A DNA stretch of 64,000 bases from Corynebacterium glucuronolyticum. GTDB taxonomy: Bacteria; Actinomycetota; Actinomycetes; Mycobacteriales; Mycobacteriaceae. Positions 34,885 through 44,272 of this stretch are shown piece by piece (position 1 is the first letter of the stretch; every line of letters begins with the position of its first letter). The translations under genes and the position numbers were made by a program. The stretch is taken from assembly GCA_022772305.1 (NCBI GenBank), contig JALFAQ010000067.1, positions 1-64,000 on the forward strand, read 5' to 3'. The notes beneath the pieces are model-generated. The model saw nothing but the letters and a program-made list of their open reading frames with translations. It was not told the DNA's origin and searched no databases.

Positions 34885-35910
34885 CTAGGCTTGGGGTTTC
34901 CCGCCACGTAGCTGGGTGATCGCTTCTCTTCCGGCCCCCGATGAGGGGCGTGGCAGACTGTGCTTGTCGACGCTCATCGCACAATCCCCAGCCATAAACT
35001 CACCCGAGCGTTGGAGGGCACTCGCCTTAATCGTCGCCAGCGCAATCGGCCCGAGCTCGTAGTGGTGCACCACACTACCGAGCACTCCTACCGTGCGACC
35101 TGCGAGTTCGACGGCGGTTCCGGGCGTGGGAAGCTCGGGGACGGAGCCGTCGAGAAGCGTGACGACGAGCGCCCTGGGCGCGCGACCGAGGTTTTCCACC
35201 CGGGCGACCGTTTCCTGCCCCCGGTAGCAGCCCTTGTTCAGATCGACGGCCTCGGCGAGCCACAGGCCGACCTCGTGGGGGATGGTCTTCTCGTCGCAGT
35301 CGACGGGGTGGTCCGGTTCGCCGCGGGCGACGCGGTAGGCCTCAAAACACATCAGGCCCGCGAGCTGGCCGTTTTGTTGCAGAATCGCCTCGGCTGCGGC
35401 CTCCACATCGGTGACACCATAGTCGGTGCGCAGGGGAGTGCCGGGGACGGCGCGGCTAAAAGCGGCCTCGAGGGGCGTGTGCTCGCCGAAGACGGTGACG
35501 AGCTTGAGCGGCGAGACGGCGATCTCCACCTTGGACCAGAAAATCATGGAAACCAGGTAGTCACGAAGGCTTTCCGCTTCGTGGGGGGAGACGATGAGGA
35601 AAACCGCGTCATCTGTGACGGCCACATCCATTTCGTGCTGAACCCGCCCGTTGGCATCAAGGTCGAGAGCCATGGTGGCGCCGGGGGCGATGATTTTGGA
35701 TAGCAGGTTGGTGAGGAAGCTTTCGCGTTCTTCGCCGGTGACGGTGAGGATGACGCGGTTGGAGCGGTCGATAAGCGAGAGGGGGGCGCGTTGTTCGCCG
35801 AAGGGGTTGCCGTAGTGCCAGGGGACGCCGGCGGTGTGAGGGGCGTCGAGTTCTGGGGGCGCGGGCTGGGCGCCGTGGGTGGAAAGGAGGGGGGAAATGT
35901 AACTAGACAT
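34885..35910 (-). CDS. ygfZ: Folate-binding YgfZ-type protein
   Basis: A 341-residue aminomethyltransferase-like (GcvT-fold) protein. The diagnostic motif KGCYRGQETVARVENLGRAPR is present at about residues 240-260. YgfZ/IBA57 proteins help repair or assemble certain Fe-S enzymes and use folate. Start ATG 35910 is 7 nt after TAGGAT on the minus strand (leaderless type). It diverges from pabC. M. tuberculosis has the same order (Rv0811c/Rv0812). Confidence 0.85.
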   Translation of the reverse strand: MSSYISPLLSTHGAQPAPPELDAPHTAGVPWHYGNPFGEQRAPLSLIDRSNRVILTVTGEERESFLTNLLSKIIAPGATMALDLDANGRVQHEMDVAVTDDAVFLIVSPHEAESLRDYLVSMIFWSKVEIAVSPLKLVTVFGEHTPLEAAFSRAVPGTPLRTDYGVTDVEAAAEAILQQNGQLAGLMCFEAYRVARGEPDHPVDCDEKTIPHEVGLWLAEAVDLNKGCYRGQETVARVENLGRAPRALVVTLLDGSVPELPTPGTAVELAGRTVGVLGSVVHHYELGPIALATIKASALQRSGEFMAGDCAMSVDKHSLPRPSSGAGREAITQLRGGKPQA

Positions 35911-35917
35911 GTACGCC

Positions 35918-35936
35918 ATCCTAGTGGTGGCATAAT
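35918..35936. promoter_or_regulatory. Back-to-back -10 elements for ygfZ and pabC
   Basis: Minus-strand TAGGAT (35918-35923) and plus-strand CATAAT (35931-35936) are each 7 nt from their ATG inside a 33-bp gap. Confidence 0.6.
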
Positions 35937-35943
35937 CGAATGC

Positions 35944-36816
35944 ATGGGACATGCGCCAGTGATCGTTGTTGTTGAGCCGTTCGGTGGGTCGTCGCGTCGA
36001 CAAAGCCCGCAGCTTCCCCACATTTTTTGGGATGATTTGGGGCTGACCCGCGCGGATGGAATTTTTGAGTCCCTGCTTGTGCACGAAGGGAGGGCGTGCA
36101 ATGTGGAGCGGCATGTGGACCGTTTTCTCTCCGGTGCGAAGAAGCTGGAGTTGCCGGAGCTGGGCCGTGACCTGGTGTTAAAGGCGACGGCGGAGGCCAT
36201 TGAGGGGTGGGTTGAGCAGTGCGGTGACGAGCTTGTCGACGGCAAACTCGTCTGGACCTTCACCCGCGGCCGCGCCTCCACCGGCATCCCCTCGGTGTGG
36301 ATGACGGTCACCGATGTGCCGGAGTCGAACGCGAATCTCCGCGAGAAGGGCATCAAGGTGAAGCTGTGCGAAAAGGGCATTACTCTGCACCCGGAGAAGG
36401 CCCCGTGGATTGCCTTGGGGGCGAAGTCGCTCGGCTATTCGGCGACGATGGCGGCCCTGCGCGCGGCTAAGGCCGAGGGGATGGACGATGTCATCTGGGT
36501 GGACGGCGAGCGCATCCTGGAGGGTGCGACAAGCACGGTGATTTCCATCAAGGGGAAAAAGGTCCGCACCCCACCGAGCGGAACTGACGTGCTACCTGGG
36601 ACGACGCAGCAGGCTGTGTTTGAGACGTTGAGTCAGGCTGGCTACGCCTGTAAAGAAAAGTCCCTGAGCGTCGACAAGCTAAAAGAGGCCGACGGCGTGT
36701 GGCTCGTCTCCTCGGTGCGCGGGGCGGTGCCCGTGCGGTCCATCGATGGGCACAAGCTCCGCCGCGACACCCCCGCAGATGTCGCCCGCCTTCTCGCCGA
36801 GGCGATGTTTAGCTAG
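35944..36816 (+). CDS. pabC: Aminodeoxychorismate lyase (class IV aminotransferase)
   Basis: A 290-residue PLP enzyme. Lys in LGAKSLGYSATMAAL (PLP Schiff base, about residue 161), Glu in WVDGERILEGATSTV. It makes 4-aminobenzoate for folate. ATG 35944 follows CATAAT by 7 nt. Branched-chain aminotransferase activity is an alternative for this fold; the place next to ygfZ and purine genes favours PabC. Confidence 0.8.
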   Translation: MGHAPVIVVVEPFGGSSRRQSPQLPHIFWDDLGLTRADGIFESLLVHEGRACNVERHVDRFLSGAKKLELPELGRDLVLKATAEAIEGWVEQCGDELVDGKLVWTFTRGRASTGIPSVWMTVTDVPESNANLREKGIKVKLCEKGITLHPEKAPWIALGAKSLGYSATMAALRAAKAEGMDDVIWVDGERILEGATSTVISIKGKKVRTPPSGTDVLPGTTQQAVFETLSQAGYACKEKSLSVDKLKEADGVWLVSSVRGAVPVRSIDGHKLRRDTPADVARLLAEAMFS

Positions 36817-36871
36817 TCGACGCCCCGTTTCCAGCGCATCCACACAGGTCACCCCCAGTTTCCTCTCGGTG

Positions 36872-37498
36872 CTAGCCGACGACTCGGGTGAGCTCCGCGG
36901 AGCGCTGCTCCTCGGCTCGCTCATCCACCCATCCCAGGTGGTTATTCGGCATGAGCCCGTACATGCGCTTGCCGGGGCCGAGTGCCTGCGGACCTGTCTC
37001 CGTCACCATCGTCGATGCGGACTGCAGCGACCAGGAGCGCTCGTTGTACGGCTCGCCGTAGAAGATCTCGACAACACCATCGGCGCGGACGCTAATGAGC
37101 TCGATTTGATCCTTGTCGTTGATTCGCCAGAAGCCATACGCATTTGTGTCCGGACCTGCGTATTTACCTTCAGAATCGAGCTTCCACGTGCGCGAGTGGT
37201 AGCTCAAATAGTTCTCGCCGTTGTGGGCGACAACGAGCTCCTGCCCAAACGCGAACTGGCCTTCATCGGTCGCGGCCTGGCCCTCGCCACGCCACACACC
37301 TACGAGGGGGAGGAGGGCAAGCAGGCCGTCGTGAAGATTTGGGCCCTCGCGAAGGTTCGCCGTGTCGACGGGGTGCGGCGTCGCATCCAGATCGGCGATA
37401 TCCGCCGTATCCAAAATATTCTTTGTCGACGTCGACTTCGCCGCCTCCGCAGCCCTGCCGATAGCCTCATTTCCATCCAACGATGCAGACTCACTCAT
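36872..37498 (-). CDS. FABP/nitrobindin-family heme-binding-like protein
   Basis: A 208-residue protein. After a variable 60-residue N-terminus comes a beta-barrel start LVGVWRGEGQ, the family marker GxWxGxG, with further barrel strands to the end (GFWRINDKDQIELISV). M. tuberculosis Rv0813c, at the same position, is of this type. It may bind heme or fatty acid; ligand uncertain. Confidence 0.75.
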   Translation of the reverse strand: MSESASLDGNEAIGRAAEAAKSTSTKNILDTADIADLDATPHPVDTANLREGPNLHDGLLALLPLVGVWRGEGQAATDEGQFAFGQELVVAHNGENYLSYHSRTWKLDSEGKYAGPDTNAYGFWRINDKDQIELISVRADGVVEIFYGEPYNERSWSLQSASTMVTETGPQALGPGKRMYGLMPNNHLGWVDERAEEQRSAELTRVVG

Positions 37499-37509
37499 GG
37501 TTTTTCAGC

Positions 37510-38208
37510 CTACACGTCCGACGAAAAGTCCTCCGTGTCGAACCGCACATCCCGCAGCTCCGACTCAATATAAATCGAGCCGCCACCACAAAACACCCGC
37601 GATGCCCGCCCCGTCAACGGCAGCTTTTCTGAGCCGACCTCCCAGCTAAAGGCATCATTCCCGTCCGTGGGGGTGAGGTGTACGACCCCATCAGTAATCC
37701 GCAGCTTCACCAGCGACTGCTGCTTCTCCGTCGCCCCCGGAGGCGTCCCCGTCAGTAGGGCCTCCGCCGAGGGGGAAGCAGATGGCGAAATATCATCCGG
37801 GTTGGCGATATCCAGGTCCGTCATGCCGAGCTGGGCGCCGAGGGCGACGCCGTCGAGGCGTACCGTATACACCAAGCGCTTTGCCGTCATATCCTGCAGG
37901 TTTCCGCTAAAAATCTGGCCTGGGGGAACCTCCACGTCGAAGGCTTCGGACTTTTTGTTGACGAGCCCGAAGCCTTCCTCCTGCACGTCCACCATCTCTG
38001 TGCGGATGGAGCTGATGGAGCCACCGAGGGCGGAGACGATGAACGGCGTGCCGCTGATGGTGACGGCGGGTTTGATGTCCAGGTCGTCTGCTTGCTGCAG
38101 TTCGGCGGAGATGTTTTTTTCGGTGTTGGCGGCCACCACCCCATCCACGAAGAGGAAACTGCCCGCCACCACGGCGGTACCGATGAGAACAGGGATGATC
38201 TTAGCCAC
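37510..38208 (-). CDS. LmeA-like (DUF2993) envelope protein
   Basis: A 232-residue protein starting at GTG 38208. One N-terminal membrane segment (VAKIIPVLIGTAVVAGSFLF) then a DUF2993 domain (AELQQADDLDIKPAVTISGTPFIVSALGG). In M. tuberculosis LmeA (Rv0817c) this family aids lipomannan elongation near the pst region; here it diverges from mshD. Role inferred from homologue and position. Confidence 0.65.
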   Translation of the reverse strand: MAKIIPVLIGTAVVAGSFLFVDGVVAANTEKNISAELQQADDLDIKPAVTISGTPFIVSALGGSISSIRTEMVDVQEEGFGLVNKKSEAFDVEVPPGQIFSGNLQDMTAKRLVYTVRLDGVALGAQLGMTDLDIANPDDISPSASPSAEALLTGTPPGATEKQQSLVKLRITDGVVHLTPTDGNDAFSWEVGSEKLPLTGRASRVFCGGGSIYIESELRDVRFDTEDFSSDV

Positions 38209-38224
38209 ACTATATTTGTAGCGT
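38209..38224. promoter_or_regulatory. 16-bp divergent promoter between lmeA-like gene and mshD
   Basis: Plus-strand TATATT (38211-38216) is 8 nt from the mshD ATG. The minus strand has TACAAA just before GTG 38208. Both transcripts are likely leaderless and the -10 elements overlap. Confidence 0.5.
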
Positions 38225-39004
38225 ATGGATATTCTTTCGCGTGCATTTGACGTTGACGGCGTGGAGCCGCTGAGCGAGCAGTTCGTCCGTGGCCTCACGG
38301 AGCCTCTCGGCCATACCCACCACAAAATTGAGAAGAACGGCCAGGTGGTCGCCCTAATCTGTTCGGACGGGGACACCGCGGAGCTCGTCGTTGATCCCGC
38401 TTTTCGACGCCAGGGTCTCGGCTCTTCCCTCTACCTCACCGCCGGCAAGCCCCCGGTTTGGGCCCACGGAGACCTCCCCGCAGCCCGCGCCTTTTCTCAG
38501 CACTTTGGCCTGGTTGCGACCCGAATCCTCTTGGTGATGGGGAAGGACGACTACGTTGCCCAACCCGTCGCCCTCCCCGCAGGCTTCCGCCTCGTGACGG
38601 CTGCCGAGGAATGTGACGATGAGCAGTGGGTTCGCGTGAATAATGAGGCGTTTTCGTGGCATCCGGAGCAGGGTGGCTGGGACGTCGAAAAGCTGCGTGA
38701 GGCGCGGGCGACGTCGTGGTATGACCCGGCGGGCGTGTTCTTCCTGTACGAGGGTGATCGCCTGGCGGGCTTCCATTGGACGAAGCGTGTCGACGGCGTG
38801 GGGGAAGTCTACGTCATTGGCTTGGGCGATGACTACCGGGGCCGCGGGCTGGGTAAGCCACTGCTGACGGCCGGTTTGAACGCAATGGCCGAGGATAAGC
38901 GCATAATCCTCTACGTGGAGGGGGATAATGACGCAGCCGTTGGCATGTACTCTTCCCTCGGTTTTGTTGAGCAGGAGCGCCACGTCGTCTACGCGGAAAA
39001 GTAG
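38225..39004 (+). CDS. mshD: Mycothiol acetyltransferase
   Basis: A 259-residue protein with two GNAT domains; acetyl-CoA loops RRQGLGS and YRGRGLGK are at about residues 59-65 and 205-212. It does the last step of mycothiol synthesis, acetylating Cys-GlcN-Ins. It is shorter than the M. tuberculosis protein as I recall it, mostly in loops. Sits before pst as in M. tuberculosis. Confidence 0.87.
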   Translation: MDILSRAFDVDGVEPLSEQFVRGLTEPLGHTHHKIEKNGQVVALICSDGDTAELVVDPAFRRQGLGSSLYLTAGKPPVWAHGDLPAARAFSQHFGLVATRILLVMGKDDYVAQPVALPAGFRLVTAAEECDDEQWVRVNNEAFSWHPEQGGWDVEKLREARATSWYDPAGVFFLYEGDRLAGFHWTKRVDGVGEVYVIGLGDDYRGRGLGKPLLTAGLNAMAEDKRIILYVEGDNDAAVGMYSSLGFVEQERHVVYAEK

Positions 39005-39302
39005 GGGCATTTTTGGGGCCGCCGGACCTACCGGGGGGGAGGTGTTGGGGGTGGTGTGTTAGTGACGGGTGGGATACGGTGGACCAAAACTAAGGCCTGC
39101 ATAAATAGCGCTGGTCACGTGCTTTATTTGGTTTTTTCCTGGGGAGAAATTGGGGAAATCGTCGGAATTAACCTTCTGTTTACCTAGATTCTCAATTCTG
39201 GACATGTCGGGTGGTTAGTGTTTTCACGCGAAGCGAATTGGTGCGCAGCTGCGCGTCAATCGTTGCTACAGCATGAAATGAAACTACCGGAGGTTAATAC
39301 CC
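39005..39302. other. pstS upstream region
   Basis: About 300 bp without a gene. It holds a PhoR-type tandem repeat (39168-39186), a GCGCAGCTGCGC palindrome (39242-39253) and the pstS ribosome binding site (GGAGG 39289-39293). No open reading frame looks real. Confidence 0.6.
39168..39186. promoter_or_regulatory. PhoR-type tandem repeat before pstS
   Basis: TTAACCTT-CTG-TTTACCTA: two similar octamers 3 nt apart, an 11-bp period, as reported for PhoR binding sites in C. glutamicum. The likely regulator is the phoRS pair at 6.3 kb. Confidence 0.5.
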
Positions 39303-40430
39303 GTGAAAAGCACTATTATGCGTTCCCTCGCCGTACTCGGCGTCGCAGCAGTAGGCAGCCTCGGACTCGTTGGTTGCTCGTCCGATACCGCATCTGACGC
39401 TTCCACTGCAGCTTCTTCTGCAGCCGAGGGCGCTAAGGAAAGCATCCAGGGCCTGAGCGGCCAGTCCGGCACCCTCAATGGCGAGGGTGCATCCTCTCAG
39501 CAGAACGCTATGGAGTACTTCAAGGTGCAGTACGCCAACGCTGTTGACGGTGCAAACCTGAACTACACGGCTTCCGGCTCCGGTTCCGGCCAGAAGCAGT
39601 TCATCGCTGGTCAGGTTGACTTCGGTGGCTCTGACTCCCCGCTGAAGGATGACCAGATTGAGCCCGCTAAGGAGCGTTGTGGCGGTAACGATGCATGGCA
39701 CCTGCCGCTTGTGATCGGCCCGGTTGCCGTTGCCTACAACCTCGAGGGCGCCGACGATGTCAACCTGTCTCCTGAGGTCATCGCCAAGATCTTCAACGGC
39801 AAGATCACCAACTGGAACGATCCGGCCATCGCTGAGCTCAACGGCGGCAACGCTCTTCCGGACAAGGACATCAAGGTCATCTTCCGTTCCGAGGAGTCCG
39901 GCACGTCCGATAACTTCCAGAAGTTCCTCAAGGCCACCGCTCCTGCTGAGTGGGACACCACCGGTAAGGCCTTCCCGTCCGCAGTCGGCTCCGGCGCTAA
40001 CTCCTCCACCGGTGTAGTGGGCGAGGTCAAGAAGACCGACGGCGCTATCACCTACGTTGAGTCCGGCTTCGCTAAGGCCGAGGACCTCGGCATTGCCAAC
40101 ATCGACTTCGGCAACGGCCCGGTTGAGCTCAACAAGGACTCCGTGAACAAGGCACTGGCTAACATCGACTTCGCTGGCGAGGGCCACGACCTCGTCGTCG
40201 ACGCCGAGAGCCTGTTCCAGATCAACGACGCTGGCGCTTACCCGCTGGTTCTCACCACCTACGAGATCGTCTGCTCCGCTGGCTACGACGCTGAGACCAG
40301 CGCTCGCGTGAAGGACTTCCTCACGGTTGCCCTGAACAACCAGGACGAGAACCTCGAGAAGATCGGCTACATTCCGGTCGACGGTGAGTACAAGGCAGCC
40401 CTCGAAGAGACTGTAAACGCTATCCAGTAA
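39303..40430 (+). CDS. pstS: Phosphate-binding lipoprotein
   Basis: A 375-residue binding protein. GTG 39303 lies 9 nt after GGAGG. Lipobox LGLVGCSSD anchors it to the membrane surface. Binding motifs GSGSGQKQFIAGQVDFGGSDSPL and IFRSEESGTSDNFQKFL (about 90-112 and 197-213) are typical PstS. A hairpin follows it before pstC. Confidence 0.95.
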   Translation: MKSTIMRSLAVLGVAAVGSLGLVGCSSDTASDASTAASSAAEGAKESIQGLSGQSGTLNGEGASSQQNAMEYFKVQYANAVDGANLNYTASGSGSGQKQFIAGQVDFGGSDSPLKDDQIEPAKERCGGNDAWHLPLVIGPVAVAYNLEGADDVNLSPEVIAKIFNGKITNWNDPAIAELNGGNALPDKDIKVIFRSEESGTSDNFQKFLKATAPAEWDTTGKAFPSAVGSGANSSTGVVGEVKKTDGAITYVESGFAKAEDLGIANIDFGNGPVELNKDSVNKALANIDFAGEGHDLVVDAESLFQINDAGAYPLVLTTYEIVCSAGYDAETSARVKDFLTVALNNQDENLEKIGYIPVDGEYKAALEETVNAIQ

Positions 40431-40439
40431 GTGATGGTT

Positions 40440-40470
40440 GTGCCACATTGCTTAAGCACGTGGCACTTTC
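40440..40470 (+). terminator. Hairpin between pstS and pstC
   Basis: GTGCCAC and GTGGCAC arms (40440-40446, 40460-40466) around an inner TGCTTAAGCA stem, then TTTCCTT. It probably attenuates read-through into the permease genes. Confidence 0.6.
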
Positions 40471-40596
40471 CTTCCCAGTGACAGTCACATTGCGGCTCCG
40501 CTTCAGACTCGGGTTTGCAATCCAGTGTCCTGGGGCTCACATGTGGGTGGGACTGCAAAGACAACACCTCGTACATTCAAATGAAGGAACAAGCCT

Positions 40597-41715
40597 ATGG
40601 TCAGCAATAAAACGCCGGTGAGCGGTGGCGAACCGGGTGGCGGTGGCTCGATACGAGTCGCAACCCGATACACGGCCGACTCACAGGGTGCGGAACAGGC
40701 CGCACCGCAGACTGCGGGTAGTGCAACCCCGACCCCTAAAGACAACCAGGACGTCCAGATCCAGGCGAAGGGAGGAACCGTCAAACGCGCTGGCGACCGC
40801 GTTTTCGAGACCCTCTCCACCGTATCGGCAGCAACCATCACGGTGATTATTGCGGCCATCGGCCTCTTCCTCCTCTGGCGTGCTATCCCCGCCCTCATGC
40901 GCAACGCAGAGGGTATTACCGGGTTCTTCACCTACGCCGGTGACTGGAACACCGCCGATACCGAGGCCATGTACTTCGGTATCCCCAACCTCTTCTTCTC
41001 CACGGTGCTCATCTCGCTGGTGGCCCTCGCCCTGGCCATGCCCGTGGCACTCGGTGTCGCCATCTTCCTGTCCAACTACGCACCGAAGAAACTGGTGAAG
41101 CCACTCGGATTCCTCGTGGATCTGCTGGCCGCCGTTCCCTCCATCGTGTACGGCCTCTGGGGAGTGACGGTCCTCGGCCCGACAATCGGACCCCTCTACG
41201 AGTGGATCGCCGACTCCTTCCTGGGCAACATCTTCCTGTTCCAGGTGTACGATAACTCGCCGTCGTTCGCTACCTCCCGCAACATGCTCACCGGTGGCAT
41301 CGTCCTGGCCATCATGATTCTCCCGGTCATCGCCGCCACGGCCCGCGAGGTCTTCGTCCAGACCCCGAAGGGGCACGTCGAAGCAGCCCTCGCACTTGGT
41401 GCCACGCGCTGGGAAGTCGTCAAGATGACGGTCATCCCCTTCGGTCTGTCCGGCTACGTCTCCGGTGCCATGCTCGGCCTCGGCCGCGCACTCGGTGAGA
41501 CGATGGCTCTCTACCTCGTTGTCTCACCATCTTCCGCGTTCCGTGGCTCGCTTTTCGACGGTGGCACGACCTTTGCTACCGCCATCGCCAACGCCGCCCC
41601 GGAGTTCAACGATGACATCAAGGCCGGTGCGTACATCGCCGCCGGTTTGGTCCTGTTCCTCCTCACGTTCGTGGTCAACGCGGCGGCCCGCGCGATCGTG
41701 AACAAGAAGAAGTAA
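40597..41715 (+). CDS. pstC: Phosphate ABC transporter permease
   Basis: A 372-residue permease with a hydrophilic N-terminal 70 residues and about six membrane helices. EAA-type loop (EAALALGATRWEVVKMTVIPF, about residues 266-286). Partner of PstA. Starts with GAAGGAACAAG before ATG 40597. Confidence 0.93.
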   Translation: MVSNKTPVSGGEPGGGGSIRVATRYTADSQGAEQAAPQTAGSATPTPKDNQDVQIQAKGGTVKRAGDRVFETLSTVSAATITVIIAAIGLFLLWRAIPALMRNAEGITGFFTYAGDWNTADTEAMYFGIPNLFFSTVLISLVALALAMPVALGVAIFLSNYAPKKLVKPLGFLVDLLAAVPSIVYGLWGVTVLGPTIGPLYEWIADSFLGNIFLFQVYDNSPSFATSRNMLTGGIVLAIMILPVIAATAREVFVQTPKGHVEAALALGATRWEVVKMTVIPFGLSGYVSGAMLGLGRALGETMALYLVVSPSSAFRGSLFDGGTTFATAIANAAPEFNDDIKAGAYIAAGLVLFLLTFVVNAAARAIVNKKK

Positions 41716-41730
41716 GTGGGAGTGATTGAC

Positions 41731-42642
41731 ATGACTAACACAGCTACCCGGCAGAAACCCTCTGCTTCCACGGCTTTTACTCCAATTTCGGGCGGCCGCA
41801 AGGCCTCCAACGTCGTGGCCACGGTGATCATCACCCTCGCCATGGCGCTCGCCATGGTTCCCCTCATCTGGGTGCTTTTCGACGTCTTCCGCTACGGTCT
41901 CCCCGTCATCACGGAGCTTGACTGGTGGACGAAGGACATGTCGCAGGCCATGGCCATCCTCCCCGGTGGCGGTGCCAAGCACGCCATCATCGGTACGTTC
42001 GTTCAGGTGGCCATCACCTCCGCGCTGTCCATCCCGATCGGAATCTTCACCGCTATCTACCTGGTGGAGTACTCCCGCGGTGGACGCCTCGGTCGCGTGA
42101 CCACCTTCATGGTCGACATCTTGACCGGTGTCCCTTCGATCGTTGCCGCCCTGTTCATCTACTCCTTCTGGGTCGTCCTGTTCGGCTTCGACCGCTCCGG
42201 CATGGCCGTGTCCCTGGCACTGGTCATCCTCATGGTGCCGGTCATCATCCGTAACACGGAGGAAATGCTCCGCGTCGTCCCACAGGGTCTGCGCGAGGCC
42301 TCCTACGCCCTCGGTGTTCCCAAGTGGAAGACCATTGCGAAGATCGTCCTCCCGACGGCTCTGTCCGGCATCGTCACCGGTGTCATGCTGGCCATCGCCC
42401 GCGTCATGGGTGAGTCCGCACCAGTGCTCATCTTGGTGGGCATGACCTCGTCGGTGAACTGGAACGCCTTCGACGGCAACCAGTCCTCGCTGCCCCTGTT
42501 CATGCTGGAGATGTACAAGTCCGGTTCCTCCGGCCCGATGATGGATCGCATGTGGGGCGCTGCCCTCACACTCATCATCCTTATCGGTGTGCTCTACCTG
42601 CTGGCACGTTTCATCTCCGCCCGCTACTCGGTCAAGAAGTAA
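41731..42642 (+). CDS. pstA: Phosphate ABC transporter permease
   Basis: A 303-residue permease with six predicted helices and an EAA loop (EASYALGVPKWKTIAKIVLPT, about residues 189-209). I chose ATG 41731, with TGGGAGTG upstream. It is 15 nt from the pstC stop. Confidence 0.93.
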   Translation: MTNTATRQKPSASTAFTPISGGRKASNVVATVIITLAMALAMVPLIWVLFDVFRYGLPVITELDWWTKDMSQAMAILPGGGAKHAIIGTFVQVAITSALSIPIGIFTAIYLVEYSRGGRLGRVTTFMVDILTGVPSIVAALFIYSFWVVLFGFDRSGMAVSLALVILMVPVIIRNTEEMLRVVPQGLREASYALGVPKWKTIAKIVLPTALSGIVTGVMLAIARVMGESAPVLILVGMTSSVNWNAFDGNQSSLPLFMLEMYKSGSSGPMMDRMWGAALTLIILIGVLYLLARFISARYSVKK

Positions 42643-42657
42643 AAGGAAATCCCGACA

Positions 42658-43434
42658 ATGGCTAAGCAACTCGATCTGAAAGATCTCAACATTTACTACG
42701 GCGATTTCCACGCCGTGCAAGACGTCAACCTCCACGTCCCGCCGCGCTCGGTGACGGCCTTCATCGGCCCCTCCGGCTGCGGCAAGTCCACGGTGCTGCG
42801 CACCCTCAACCGCATGCACGAGGTCACCCCCGGCGCATACTGCAAGGGTGAAGTACTTCTCGACGGCGAGGACATCTACGGCCCCAAGGTCGACCCCGTC
42901 GCCGTCCGCAACACCATCGGCATGGTGTTCCAGCAGGCCAACCCGTTCCCGACGATGTCCATCGAGGACAACGTCGTCGCCGGCCTCAAGCTGTCCGGTG
43001 AGAAGAACAAGAAGAAGCTGAAGGAAGTCGCGGAGAAGTCGCTCCGTGGCGCCAACCTCTGGGACGAGGTGAAGGACCGCCTGGACAAGCCGGGTGGCGG
43101 CCTCTCCGGTGGTCAGCAGCAGCGTCTGTGCATCGCCCGCGCGATTGCCGTGGAGCCGGAAGTGCTCCTCATGGACGAGCCCTGCTCCGCCCTTGACCCC
43201 ATCTCGACCCTCGCTGTGGAGGACCTCATCCACGAGCTGAAGGAAGAGTTCACCATCGTGATCGTGACGCACAACATGCAGCAGGCTGCGCGTGTGTCCG
43301 ACCAGACCGCCTTCTACTCCCTCGAGGCCACCGGCAAGCCGGGCCGTCTCGTGGAGGTCGGGCCGACGAAGAAGATCTTCGAAAACCCGGATGAGAAGGA
43401 AACCGAGGACTACATCTCGGGTCGCTTCGGCTAA
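42658..43434 (+). CDS. pstB: Phosphate ABC transporter ATPase
   Basis: A 258-residue ATPase: Walker [10 protein letters not shown] (about residues 38-46), signature [14 protein letters not shown], Walker [14 protein letters not shown]. Phosphate-type loops are present ([18 protein letters not shown]). Completes the pst operon. Confidence 0.95.
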   Translation: MAKQLDLKDLNIYYGDFHAVQDVNLHVPPRSVTAFIGPSGCGKSTVLRTLNRMHEVTPGAYCKGEVLLDGEDIYGPKVDPVAVRNTIGMVFQQANPFPTMSIEDNVVAGLKLSGEKNKKKLKEVAEKSLRGANLWDEVKDRLDKPGGGLSGGQQQRLCIARAIAVEPEVLLMDEPCSALDPISTLAVEDLIHELKEEFTIVIVTHNMQQAARVSDQTAFYSLEATGKPGRLVEVGPTKKIFENPDEKETEDYISGRFG

Positions 43435-43444
43435 GAAAAGCACC

Positions 43445-43488
43445 AAAAAAACCAGTCGTGACCGCAGTTCACGGCTGGTTTCTTGTTT
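43445..43488. terminator. Bidirectional terminator pstB/phoU
   Basis: A 13-bp stem (43449-43461 with 43469-43481, one G-T pair) flanked by A and T runs between convergent genes. Confidence 0.85.
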
Positions 43489-44218
43489 ATTGCCTCCGGA
43501 AGCGGCGCTCCAGCTCCTGGAACTTCGCGGCCACCTCTGCATCGGCCTGCATTTCCTTCTTCTGCTCCAGGTACTCCTCGCTGCGCAGCCCCGTCACGAG
43601 GTAGACCACCTGTGTGGCGACGTTGACGCAGTGGTCCGCGTACCGCTCGTAATACCGGGACAGGAGCGCCACATCGACGGCAGCCCGTGTATCGTGCTCC
43701 CACGGCCGGTTGGTGACAAGCGAATTGAGGTGCGCGTTGATGTCGTCGACAGCATCGTCCTCGGCATCCATGGTGATGGCCTTGTCTTCATCGGGAACAA
43801 CGAGAATGTCGCGCACTTCCGCCAACATATGCGTACACAGCCTCGCCATTTCATCAAAGAACCCCTGTACATCGGCCGGAACTGCTCGGTGGGGGTGGCG
43901 GCGGCGTGCGAGCTTGGCGATGTGGCAGGACAGCTTGAACATGCGGTCAAAGTCCTGGACGATGTAAATGGAGCTCACCACCTGGCGCAGGTCGCGCGCC
44001 ATGGGGTTTTCCAGTGCTAACAAATCGACGGCACGGTCCTCGCACCGTTGCCGGAGCTCCTCGGCGCGGTCGCTCAGGCTAATGACGTCTTCGGCTGGCT
44101 GTAATTCGGCATCGCGAAGCGCCGTGGATGCCATGGTGAGGGCCTGATCCACGAGGTCACAATAAAGAATGAGGTCGTGGGAAAACGTGTCCAAAAGCTC
44201 GCGAAAGACCGTACGCAT
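43487..44218 (-). CDS. phoU: PhoU phosphate signalling protein
   Basis: A 243-residue all-helical protein with two PhoU repeats, each with metal-binding E/D-rich helices (YERYADHCVNVA; DRMFKLSCHIA). It links Pst status to the kinase. ATG 44218 is taken (MRTVFREL); ATG 44224 is two codons earlier. It is transcribed apart from pst in the opposite direction. Confidence 0.92.
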   Translation of the reverse strand: MRTVFRELLDTFSHDLILYCDLVDQALTMASTALRDAELQPAEDVISLSDRAEELRQRCEDRAVDLLALENPMARDLRQVVSSIYIVQDFDRMFKLSCHIAKLARRRHPHRAVPADVQGFFDEMARLCTHMLAEVRDILVVPDEDKAITMDAEDDAVDDINAHLNSLVTNRPWEHDTRAAVDVALLSRYYERYADHCVNVATQVVYLVTGLRSEEYLEQKKEMQADAEVAAKFQELERRFRRQ

Positions 44219-44272
44219 ACGCATACCTTAACGCTCTTTGGCCGACTCTGCACGGCAAGTACGTTCCGAAAT

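Noticed and set aside
41524..43542. 672-codon minus-strand frame over pstC, pstA, pstB
   Set aside because: Composition of repeated His, Asp, Gly is typical of antisense to real genes; the plus-strand genes are certain.
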